This document shows, one piece after another, positions 7,050 to 14,097 of a DNA stretch of 33,063 nt. The DNA is from Paracoccus fontiphilus. Its GTDB lineage: Bacteria > Pseudomonadota > Alphaproteobacteria > Rhodobacterales > Rhodobacteraceae. Below the pieces are notes generated by a model, which did no database searches, was not told the DNA's origin, and saw only the letters and a list, made by a program, of their open reading frames with translations. The stretch is taken from assembly GCF_017356265.1 (NCBI RefSeq), contig NZ_JAFNAW010000038.1:1-33063 (forward strand), written 5' to 3'. Each line of letters begins with the position of its first letter. Positions within the stretch are counted from its first letter, which is position 1. Both the position numbers and the translations under genes were made by a program.

Positions 7050-7867
7050 CCGAACGCCGCTTCCCCCCGTCCGCCTGGACCACCGCCTTCCGCGGCATCG
7101 CCTGGCGCGAAACGCTGCGCTTCGTCCAGCAGCGCGGGCGCTTCCTGGCGGCCTTGGTGCGCCCGCTGGTCTGGCTGTTCATCTTCGCCGCCGGTTTCCG
7201 CGCCGTGCTGGGCCTGTCGATCACGCCGCCCTACCAGACCTATGTCCTCTACGAGGTCTACGTGACCCCCGGCCTTGTCGCGATGATCCAGCTGTTCAAC
7301 GGGATGCAGTCGTCGCTGTCGATGGTCTATGACCGCGAGACCGGCGCCATGCGCACGCTGCTGGTCAGCCCCTTTCCGCGCTGGTTCCTGCTGGGGTCCA
7401 AGCTGATGGCGGGGGTGATCGTGTCGATCATCCAGGCCTATACCTTCCTGGCGATCGCCTGGTTCTGGGACATCCGCCCGCCCGCCTGGGGCTATGTCGC
7501 GGTGTTCCCCGCGCTGGTCCTGTCGGGGCTGATGCTGGGGGCGCTGGGGCTGTTCCTGTCCTCGGCCATCCGGCAGTTGGAGAACTTCGCGGGCGTGATG
7601 AACTTCGTGATCTTCCCGATGTTCTTCGCGTCCTCGGCGCTGTATCCGTTGTGGCGGATGAACGAAAGTTCGCCCTTGCTGCACGACATCTGCGCGGCGA
7701 ACCCGTTCACCTATGCGGTCGAACTGATCCGCTTCGCGCTGTATCTGGAATGGAACGGGCTGGCCCTGGCCGTGGTCGCGGGCTGTCTTGCGGTCTTCTT
7801 CGGCGGGGCCGTCTTCATGTATGATCCCGCCAAGGGCCTTTGGGGGCGAAGGAAGGAGAGGGGATGA
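7046..7867 (+). CDS. ABC-2 type permease of the PQQ-linked (PedC-like) system
   Basis: A 273-residue integral membrane protein with about six hydrophobic segments (roughly 33-55, 73-90, 110-135, 147-170, 180-202 and 240-260). The segment Y-D-R-E-T-G-A-M-R-T-L-L-V-S-P (about 95-109) before the third one is the coupling region typical of ABC-2 permeases such as NodJ and DrrB. ABC-2 permeases usually export, yet this operon also encodes two exported accessory proteins and a LivK-like binding protein. The direction of transport is therefore unclear. It overlaps the ATPase gene by ATGA and the next gene by ATGA (7864-7867), showing tight coupling. Confidence 0.9.
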   Translation: MTERRFPPSAWTTAFRGIAWRETLRFVQQRGRFLAALVRPLVWLFIFAAGFRAVLGLSITPPYQTYVLYEVYVTPGLVAMIQLFNGMQSSLSMVYDRETGAMRTLLVSPFPRWFLLGSKLMAGVIVSIIQAYTFLAIAWFWDIRPPAWGYVAVFPALVLSGLMLGALGLFLSSAIRQLENFAGVMNFVIFPMFFASSALYPLWRMNESSPLLHDICAANPFTYAVELIRFALYLEWNGLALAVVAGCLAVFFGGAVFMYDPAKGLWGRRKERG

Positions 7868-8457
7868 AACGCATCGCATTCGTCTTGATGATCGCGGCCG
7901 GGCCCGCGTGGTCCGCCACCGGAAGCGACCCCGACTGGCCCTGCATCCAGCGCAAGCAGCCGCATCTGTCATTGGGTCAGGTCTGGACCGGGCCGATGCC
8001 GGACGACCGGGTGGCGGATCTGGCGCGCGACCCGCAGATCGACCAACTGGCAGCGCGGCTGGAACAGCGCCGCCTGCCGCTGGAGGAGGCCGAGGCCGCC
8101 ATCGCGGATTTCGCCGCCCAAGCCGACGATGCGCGCCTCACCGCGCTGATGGTCGCGATCATGGGCAAGATCGAACCCGACCGGTCGGCCCTGATCGACG
8201 GGATCGCCCGCTATGGCCGCAGCCAGGTCGACCTGGCCCGTCGGATCGAGGAGCGCCGCGCCCAGATGGCCGAACTGGAGGCGGCCGTCGATCCCGACTT
8301 CGACGCCATCGACGCTGCCGAGGAGGCGCTGGACTGGGACCAGCGCATCTTCACCGAACGCCAGCAGTCGCTGACCTATGTCTGCGAAACCCCGGTGATC
8401 CTGGAACAGCGGGCCTTCGCGCTGGGCCGGGCAATCGCGGGGCATCTGGGGGATTGA
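7864..8457 (+). CDS. Small exported helical protein of the PQQ/ABC operon, unknown function
   Basis: A 197-residue protein whose ATG at 7864 overlaps the permease stop (ATGA), so it belongs to the same operon; an in-frame ATG at 7840 lies inside the permease and is rejected. Residues 1-18 form a signal peptide (MIAAGPAWS-A). The mature chain is mostly charged alpha helix, with a probable coiled coil around residues 56-88 and 125-168. It has just two cysteines, C27 near the mature N-terminus and C174 near the C-terminus, which could form a disulfide closing the helical rod. I do not recognise a named family. Its place as last gene suggests a periplasmic accessory to the transporter. Confidence 0.75.
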   Translation: MKRIAFVLMIAAGPAWSATGSDPDWPCIQRKQPHLSLGQVWTGPMPDDRVADLARDPQIDQLAARLEQRRLPLEEAEAAIADFAAQADDARLTALMVAIMGKIEPDRSALIDGIARYGRSQVDLARRIEERRAQMAELEAAVDPDFDAIDAAEEALDWDQRIFTERQQSLTYVCETPVILEQRAFALGRAIAGHLGD

Positions 8458-8530
8458 GGCGCCGACTGGCGACGCCCATCGCCACGCGTTGCGATCTCCA
8501 CCAAGGCTGCCTGCCCCATCCGGCGTGCGG

Positions 8531-9220
8531 TCAGGTGTCGCCCGGCGCGTCCCAGGGCCGCAATTCCGCTTCCATCCACGTCCCGTGGGCGGCGTTCGGG
8601 AAGACGATCCAGTCCTCGCCGAAGCGGTGGCCGTGATCCTTGGCCAGCTTGTGCTGCTCGTCCAGCGTGACGCCCGCGAAGCAGCCGTGGAAGTCATGCA
8701 GCGTGTCGCCCAGTTGCAGGACGATGCGGTGGTCACGTTCGACGGCGGCGCGGCGTTCCGCCTTGGGCGGGCCGAACAGCAGCACCTGTTCGGCGCGGAC
8801 CTGCGGCAGGCCCAGCCGCGACAGGGTGGCGATCGTCGCCAGCTTGTTTTCCTCGAACCGGTCCGAGACATAGAAGATCGTCACGCCCAGATCGTCGGCC
8901 AGCCGGAAGAACTCGGCGGCGCCGGGCAGCAGATGTGGCGAGCCTTCGCGTTCCCACAGCTTCCAGGTCTCGAACCCGTCCAGATGCTCGCCCAAGGTCA
9001 TGGCATGGGCCATGACCGGGGTGTTGTCCAGGATCGTCTCGTCGATGTCGCTGACCACGGCCAGGCCCTTGCCGGTGCCGTTCGCCTCGACCGCCGCCTT
9101 CAGGCGCAGCGTGGCAAGGGCATAGCATTGCCGCTGCAGGGCCTTCACCTCGGCCGAAAGCTGTTGATAGCGGATCGCGATGGCGCGTTCCGAGGGGTGG
9201 TGGCGGGGCGGGCTTGTCAT
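8531..9220 (-). CDS. HAD-superfamily acid phosphatase (class B/IIIB type)
   Basis: A 229-residue protein. The ATG at 9220 is chosen because AGGA stands about eight bases ahead; the frame stays open a further 19 codons without a better signal. The HAD motif S-D-I-D-E-T-I-L-D-N (57-66) supplies the nucleophile D58 and acid/base D60. A later F-G-P-P-K and G-D-T-L-H-D-F give the lysine and the acidic magnesium site. The sequence resembles the lipoprotein e(P4)/5'-nucleotidase group, which hydrolyses NMN or other nucleoside monophosphates. Unlike those outer-membrane or periplasmic relatives, it has no signal peptide or lipobox, so a cytoplasmic role is likely. It converges on the PQQ operon and follows the MFS gene end-to-start on the left strand. 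Confidence 0.8.
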   Translation of the reverse strand: MTSPPRHHPSERAIAIRYQQLSAEVKALQRQCYALATLRLKAAVEANGTGKGLAVVSDIDETILDNTPVMAHAMTLGEHLDGFETWKLWEREGSPHLLPGAAEFFRLADDLGVTIFYVSDRFEENKLATIATLSRLGLPQVRAEQVLLFGPPKAERRAAVERDHRIVLQLGDTLHDFHGCFAGVTLDEQHKLAKDHGHRFGEDWIVFPNAAHGTWMEAELRPWDAPGDT

Positions 9221-9286
9221 TCGGCGAATCCTGTCGGTGCGGGACAGGACCCTAGGGCCATGGCCCGGTCCCGTCAAACCGCCCCC

Positions 9287-10537
9287 TCAAACCGCCGCGG
9301 TTGCCGCGGGCAGGCGGGCAGGGGCCTCGCGCACCGGCAGGTGGATCAGCGCACTGAAGGCGCCGACGCCCACGCCGACCCACCAGACCAGCGTGTAGTC
9401 GCCATAGGCATCGTAAAGGCTGCCCCCCAGCCAGACGCCCAGAAAGGACCCGATCTGGTGGGACAGGAACACGAAGCCGTACAGCGTCCCCATGTAGCGC
9501 AGCCCATAGATATGCGCGACCAGGCCCGAGGTCAGCGGCACGGTGGCCAGCCACAGCGCCCCCATCACCAGCGAGAACACGATGACGCTGGCGGGCGTGA
9601 TCGGCAGCAGGATGAAGGCGGCGGCGGCGATGGTGCGCAGGGTATAGATGCCCGCCAGCAGGTATTTCTTGGTATAGCGCTTGCCCAGCCAGCCCGAATA
9701 GATCGACCCCACGATGTTGGCCAACCCGATCAGGCTGATCGCCGCCGCCCCCAGGGCCGAGGTCGTGGTGATCCCGATGGATGCCAGCGTGCCCATGGGA
9801 CTGATCGGGCCGCACATCTCGGTCACCATGGCCGGGAAATGGGCGGTGATGAAGCCAAGCTGGTAGCCGCAGGAAAAGAAGCCCGCGAAGATCATCAGAT
9901 AGGACGGGTCGCGGAAGGCGCGCTTCAGGACGCTGCCCAGGCTTTCCTCAAGCTCGTGGCGGCTGGCGGGCTGGCCCGTGCCCAGCATCGGCAGGAACAG
10001 CAGGCACGACAGCACCATCACGCCGAAGATCATGAACACCGTCTGCCAGGCGTAAAGGCCCAGCAGGATCTCGGCCAAGGGGGCGCCGAAGACCTGTCCG
10101 GCCGAGCCGGCGGCGGTGGCGATGCCCAGGGCCAGGCTGCGGTTCTCGTCGCTGGCGGCGCGGCCCACGATGGCCAGGATCACCCCGAAGCCCGTGCCCG
10201 CGATGCCGAAGCCGACCATCACCTCCAGCAGTTGCATGGTCGCGGGGGTGGTCGCGAAGGCCGTCAGGATCAGCCCCGCCGAATACAGGATCGCGCCCAG
10301 GATGATGGCCAGGCGGTCGCCCATGCGTTCGGCAAGCGCGCCGAAGATCGGCTGCCCGATCCCCCAGGCCAAGTTCTGGATGGCGATGGCCAGCGAGAAT
10401 TCGGCCCGAGGCCAGCCGAAATCCGCGGCGATGGGGATCTGGAACACGCCGAAGCTGGCCCGCAGGGCGAAGTTGATCAGCAGGATCAGCGATCCGCCGA
10501 TCAGGATGGGCGTGAACAGACGGGAATGGGCGGACAT
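9287..10537 (-). CDS. MFS transporter
   Basis: A 416-residue membrane protein with twelve predicted hydrophobic segments in two halves, joined by a polar loop (about residues 190-215, R-H-E-L-E-E-S-L-G-S-V-L-K-R-A-F-R). The start at ATG 10537 has AGG seven bases ahead and begins MSAHSRLFTPILIGG; 20 further upstream codons are not convincing. The A-E-R-M-G-D-R stretch after helix 2 is the usual MFS loop motif. It looks most like the oxalate/formate and monocarboxylate type of MFS carriers, so an organic acid is possible, but the substrate cannot be assigned. It is downstream of lolA on the same strand with a 115-base gap that holds no clear terminator. Confidence 0.85.
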   Translation of the reverse strand: MSAHSRLFTPILIGGSLILLINFALRASFGVFQIPIAADFGWPRAEFSLAIAIQNLAWGIGQPIFGALAERMGDRLAIILGAILYSAGLILTAFATTPATMQLLEVMVGFGIAGTGFGVILAIVGRAASDENRSLALGIATAAGSAGQVFGAPLAEILLGLYAWQTVFMIFGVMVLSCLLFLPMLGTGQPASRHELEESLGSVLKRAFRDPSYLMIFAGFFSCGYQLGFITAHFPAMVTEMCGPISPMGTLASIGITTTSALGAAAISLIGLANIVGSIYSGWLGKRYTKKYLLAGIYTLRTIAAAAFILLPITPASVIVFSLVMGALWLATVPLTSGLVAHIYGLRYMGTLYGFVFLSHQIGSFLGVWLGGSLYDAYGDYTLVWWVGVGVGAFSALIHLPVREAPARLPAATAAV

Positions 10538-10652
10538 GGCTGAACCTGCGCGACGAAAGGTCGCACAAGCGTTGAACCCGTCCGCCCGCAAGATCAAGCC
10601 CCGGCAGCGTGATGCAATCCATCAACCGTCGTGATGGGATCGCCTGAACCGA

Positions 10653-11258
10653 TCAGTTGCGCCGCGCCAGCTCGTTGTTGATCGAGAACTTGGACGCCGG
10701 GATCGACCCGCCCTCGCGCATCTCGCCCAGGATCACGGTGGTCTTCTGGCCGCTGTCGTCGGTCACGACCCATTGGCGCAACTGCGTCGGCCCGCCGGTG
10801 AAGACCATCTGGATGTTGCCGTATTGCGGGTTCTGCGGGTCCTGCGCGGTCACGACGGTGGCGTTCTTCGATTCGGTATGCGCCGTTACCATGTTCGCGC
10901 GCCCCAGGTTCACGTTGGCGTCCAGGATGATCGACAAGGGCGTCTGCGACAGGGGGTATTGCTGCGGCCCGCTGGACTTGGGGTCGAACACCGCCACGTT
11001 CCCGCCCGAGGCCATGACGAGCGTGTTGTCGTTGTTGTATTCGAACCGGACGCGGCCCGGCCGCTGGATATACACCGTCCCCGTCGAGATCGACCCGTCG
11101 GGATTGACCTGCGTGAACTCGGACGTGGCCGTCTTGAGGGCGTTGAGATAACGCGACAGTTCGTTCAGCGGAATCCGCTCGGCCAGGGCCGGAAAGGCAA
11201 GGCCGAGAACAAGGGCGGGCGCGAGGGCGAGTGATCTGAGGTTCATGGCGCCGATCAT
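10653..11258 (-). CDS. lolA: Outer-membrane lipoprotein carrier protein LolA
   Basis: A 201-residue periplasmic chaperone that ferries lipoproteins from the LolCDE complex to the outer membrane. A signal peptide ends at about residue 26 (GLAFPALA-E). The mature part carries LolA hallmarks: an early L-x-x-L-x-T-A-x-S-E-F-T-Q, T-G-x-V-Y-I-Q-R-P-G-R-V-R-F-E-Y, a Y-P-L-S-Q-T-P-L strand and the N-x-x-L-A-R-R-N tail. Two starts are possible: ATG 11258, with AGGA five bases ahead, and ATG 11246, giving a shorter signal peptide. The ribosome binding site spacing favours the first. The gene diverges from the SOS-type radical SAM operon, with 126 bases between the two starts. Confidence 0.87.
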   Translation of the reverse strand: MIGAMNLRSLALAPALVLGLAFPALAERIPLNELSRYLNALKTATSEFTQVNPDGSISTGTVYIQRPGRVRFEYNNDNTLVMASGGNVAVFDPKSSGPQQYPLSQTPLSIILDANVNLGRANMVTAHTESKNATVVTAQDPQNPQYGNIQMVFTGGPTQLRQWVVTDDSGQKTTVILGEMREGGSIPASKFSINNELARRN

Positions 11259-11349
11259 ATCCTTCCTGATGCCGGATGCACATCACGTCTGGCGGATGGC
11301 ACGGGCGGCGAACGCTCGCAGCATCGTGAGGGTTCCTGCGTGGGCGCGG

Positions 11350-11378
11350 TTGAACGGAACACAGCGGGAACATATATT
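11350..11378 (+). promoter_or_regulatory. Sigma-70-like promoter with LexA-type box between -35 and -10
   Basis: TTGAAC (11350-11355) and TATATT (11373-11378) lie exactly 17 bases apart and match the -35 and -10 consensus well. Between them is GAAC-N7-GAAC (11357-11360 and 11368-11371). GTTC-N7-GTTC, or its complement, is the established SOS box of Rhodobacter and Paracoccus. LexA bound there would block RNA polymerase. Transcription would begin about seven bases after the -10 box, which is the A of the ATG at 11385, and no Shine-Dalgarno sequence is present, so a leaderless mRNA is predicted. Confidence 0.75.
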
Positions 11379-11384
11379 CCCGCC

Positions 11385-12617
11385 ATGGCAGTGCGAACCC
11401 TCCAGCAGAAGCTTGCGATCCTGTCGGACGCGGCGAAATACGACGCCTCCTGCGCGTCCAGCGGGACGACCCGGCGCGATTCGCGGGCGGGCGGCATCGG
11501 GTCGACCGAAGGCATGGGCATCTGCCACGCCTACACGCCCGACGGACGCTGCATCAGCCTGCTGAAGATCCTGATGACGAACTTCTGCATCTTCGATTGC
11601 GCCTATTGCATCAACCGCGTCAGCAGCAACGTCGAACGCGCCCGCTTCACGCCCGAGGAGGTCGTGTCGCTGACGCTGGAATTCTACCGCCGCAACATGA
11701 TCGAGGGGCTGTTCCTGTCCTCCGGCATCATCCGCAGCCCGGACGAGACGATGTCCCAGATGGTGCGCATCGCGCGGATGCTGCGGGTGGACCACGGCTT
11801 CAAGGGCTACATCCACCTCAAGACCATTCCCGACGCCTCGCCCGACCTGGTGGCGCAGGCCGGGCTCTTCGCCGACCGCCTGTCGGTCAACATCGAGCTG
11901 CCGCAGGATGCCAGCATCCGCGAACTGGCGCCCGAGAAGCGGCCCGAGACGATCCGCGCCGCCATGGCCGATGTCCGCCTGTCGCGAGAGGCGGCGAAGG
12001 AGAAGACCCTGACCGGCAAGCGCCCGCCGCGCTTTGCGCCCGCCGGGCAGTCCACGCAGATGATCATCGGCGCCGATGCGGCGACCGACCGGGACATCCT
12101 GAAGACCTCGGCCAACCTGTATTCCGGCTATGACCTGAAGCGGGTCTATTATTCCGCCTTCAGTCCCATCCCCGACAGTTCCGCCGCCCTGCCGCTGATC
12201 AAGCCGCCCCTGATGCGGGAACACCGTCTCTACCAGGCCGACTGGCTGATGCGCTTCTACGGCTTCGAGGCGGACGAAATCGGCGCGGCCCACCCATCCG
12301 GCTTCCTGGATCTGGCGATCGACCCCAAGCTGTCCTGGGCCCTGGCGAACCGGGCGCAGTTCCCGGTCGATGTGGCGCGCGCGTCGCGCGAGATGCTGCT
12401 GCGCGTTCCCGGTTTTGGCACCAAGACGGTGACGCGCATCCTGGCCGCGCGCCGCAACGGGCCGGTGCGATACGCCGACCTGCTGCGCATGGGGGCGATC
12501 ATGTCCAAGGCGCAGCCTTTCGTGACGCTGCCCGACTGGCATCCCGGCGCGCTGACCGACAGCGCGTCCCTGCGCGCGCGTTTCGCGCCCAAGCCCGAAC
12601 AGTTGCAACTGCTATGA
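11385..12617 (+). CDS. Putative DNA modification/repair radical SAM protein
   Basis: A 410-residue radical SAM enzyme. The start is ATG 11385, because the LexA-type promoter lies just upstream and an earlier in-frame ATG at 11340 would run through it. The cluster motif is C68-I-F-D-C72-A-Y-C75 (C-x3-C-x2-C); further cysteines at 23, 47 and 56 might bind a second cluster. Near the C-terminus L-L-R-V-P-G-F-G-T-K-T-V-T-R-I-L-A-A-R-R looks like a helix-hairpin-helix DNA-binding unit. It belongs to the family predicted to act in DNA repair from its constant linkage with UDG-like proteins; the reaction is not known. It overlaps the UdgX-fusion gene by ATGA (12614-12617). Confidence 0.88.
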   Translation: MAVRTLQQKLAILSDAAKYDASCASSGTTRRDSRAGGIGSTEGMGICHAYTPDGRCISLLKILMTNFCIFDCAYCINRVSSNVERARFTPEEVVSLTLEFYRRNMIEGLFLSSGIIRSPDETMSQMVRIARMLRVDHGFKGYIHLKTIPDASPDLVAQAGLFADRLSVNIELPQDASIRELAPEKRPETIRAAMADVRLSREAAKEKTLTGKRPPRFAPAGQSTQMIIGADAATDRDILKTSANLYSGYDLKRVYYSAFSPIPDSSAALPLIKPPLMREHRLYQADWLMRFYGFEADEIGAAHPSGFLDLAIDPKLSWALANRAQFPVDVARASREMLLRVPGFGTKTVTRILAARRNGPVRYADLLRMGAIMSKAQPFVTLPDWHPGALTDSASLRARFAPKPEQLQLL

Positions 12618-14035
12618 TCCGCATCGACCTGCCGCGTTTCGGGGGTTTCGGCGCATGGCGCGACGCGGCCCGGCAGCTTGCCACGGGCCGCATCGACCCG
12701 GCTCAGGTCACATGGGCCGATGACGGCACGCCGCCCGAACTGTTCGGCGCCGACCCCGTCCCGCCGCCCGGCCCCCATCCGGTGGCGGCGACCAAGGACT
12801 TCCTGAGCCTCGCGCAGACCGTCGCCAGCCACTCCGATCCCGAACGCTGGGCGCTGCTTTATACGGCGTTGATCCGCCTCCAAGATAACCGGGGTTTCAT
12901 CACGAACCCCGCCGACCCGCTGACCGACCGCCTGTCGCGCATGGCGAAGTCGGTGCGCCGCGACATCCACAAGATGCACGCCTTCGTGCGTTTCCATGAA
13001 CTGCCTGGCGACGGTCCGCGCCGCAGCTTCGGCGCCTGGTTCGAGCCGGAACACCTGATCCTGGAGGCCGCGACCCCCTTCTTCGCCCGCCGCTTCGCCG
13101 ACATGGACTGGCTGATCGCCACGCCCGAAGGCATCGCCCGCTTTGACGGCGCCATCACCTATGCGCCTCCCGCGTCCCGCCCGGACTTTCCGGCCGATGC
13201 CAGCCACGCGCTGTGGCACACCTATTTCGCCAACATCTTCAACCCGGCCCGCATCAAGACCGACGCCATGCGGTCCGAGATGCCGCGCAAGTACTGGAAG
13301 AACCTGCCCGAGACCGCGCTGATTCCCGAAATGCTGGCCGACGCCCCCCGCCGCGTCCAGGCCATGCGCGACGCCGGTGCCACCGACGCGGCCGCCTTCG
13401 CCGCCCGCGTGACGGCCCGCATCCGCCAGATCCCCGACGACACCCCGCCCGAAACCTTGGAGGCGGCACGCGAACAAGCCCTGCGCTGCACCCGCTGCGA
13501 CCTCTGCCACGCCGCCACCCAGACCGTCTGGGGCGAGGGCGATCCCGCCGCCGCCCTGATGATCGTGGGCGAGGCGCCGGGCGACCACGAGGATCTGCAG
13601 GGTCGCCCCTTCGTCGGGCCTGCCGGGCAGCTTCTGCGCCAGACCATGGACCAGGCGGGCCTCGATCCCGCGCAGGCCTGGATGACCAATGCGGTGAAGC
13701 ACTTCAAGTTCACCCCGCGCGGCAAGCGCCGCATCCACCAGAACCCGGCGGCGGGCGAGATCCGCCATTGCAAGTGGTGGCTGGACATCGAGCGCCGGAT
13801 GATCGCGCCGCGCCTGACCGTGGCGCTTGGCGCAACGGCGGCCTTTTCGCTGACCGGCAACCGGTCCCCCTTGACGCCCCGGCGCGGCAAGCTGGAAACG
13901 ACGCTCGATGGCGGGCCGGTGCTGATCACCTGGCACCCCAGCCTGATCCTGCGCCTTGATCCCGCCCCGGCGGCGGCGGCACGCGAACAGTTCGCCGCCG
14001 ACCTGTCGGAAGCCGCCCGGTTGATGGCGGCCTGA
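12614..14035 (+). CDS. DUF4130-UdgX fusion, uracil-DNA binding protein
   Basis: A 473-residue two-domain protein. Residues about 1-250 are the DUF4130/probable DNA metabolism domain that partners the radical SAM protein; residues about 285-473 are a UdgX-type uracil-DNA glycosylase. The UDG part shows C-T-R-C-D-L-C (292-298), the active-site G-E-A-P-G-D-H-E-D (319-327), the UdgX-specific loop K-R-R-I-H (371-375) and W-H-P-S (440-443). In mycobacterial UdgX the histidine of this loop becomes covalently bonded to DNA after uracil removal, so H375 is the expected suicide residue. Ligands for the iron-sulfur cluster are probably C292, C295 and C386, with H363 in place of the fourth cysteine (inference). 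Mycobacterial UdgX is a single domain; here the fusion is intact. Confidence 0.9.
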   Translation: MIRIDLPRFGGFGAWRDAARQLATGRIDPAQVTWADDGTPPELFGADPVPPPGPHPVAATKDFLSLAQTVASHSDPERWALLYTALIRLQDNRGFITNPADPLTDRLSRMAKSVRRDIHKMHAFVRFHELPGDGPRRSFGAWFEPEHLILEAATPFFARRFADMDWLIATPEGIARFDGAITYAPPASRPDFPADASHALWHTYFANIFNPARIKTDAMRSEMPRKYWKNLPETALIPEMLADAPRRVQAMRDAGATDAAAFAARVTARIRQIPDDTPPETLEAAREQALRCTRCDLCHAATQTVWGEGDPAAALMIVGEAPGDHEDLQGRPFVGPAGQLLRQTMDQAGLDPAQAWMTNAVKHFKFTPRGKRRIHQNPAAGEIRHCKWWLDIERRMIAPRLTVALGATAAFSLTGNRSPLTPRRGKLETTLDGGPVLITWHPSLILRLDPAPAAAAREQFAADLSEAARLMAA

Positions 14036-14066
14036 TCTTTCTCCTTTGCCCAAATATCCTGGGGGA

Positions 14067-14097
14067 GTCCGCCTTGGCGGACGGGGGCAAAGCCCCC
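14067..14097. terminator. Tandem hairpins between convergent genes
   Basis: Between the UdgX-fusion gene and the converging UbiH-family gene there are two stem-loops side by side: GTCCGCC (14067-14073) with GGCGGAC (14076-14082), and GGGGGC (14083-14088) with GCCCCC (14092-14097). No T-run follows either on either strand, so a classical intrinsic terminator is not shown. The right arm of the second stem touches the stop codon of the leftward gene. From memory similar paired hairpins recur between genes in Rhodobacterales, so this may be a dispersed element as well as a bidirectional terminator. Confidence 0.5.

Noticed and set aside
8467..8484. Hairpin TGGCGA/TCGCCA after the last gene of the PQQ operon
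   Set aside because: Only six base pairs and no T-run, so it cannot be called a terminator.
9255..9266. 12-base palindrome GGGCCATGGCCC between phosphatase and MFS genes
   Set aside because: No T-run and no promoter context; such GC palindromes are common by chance here.
8489..10543. A 684-codon open frame on the plus strand opposite the phosphatase and MFS genes
   Set aside because: It is rich in Gln, Arg, Ala and Gly with no domain, and lies antisense to two genes with clear motifs. Long antisense frames are expected in such GC-rich DNA.
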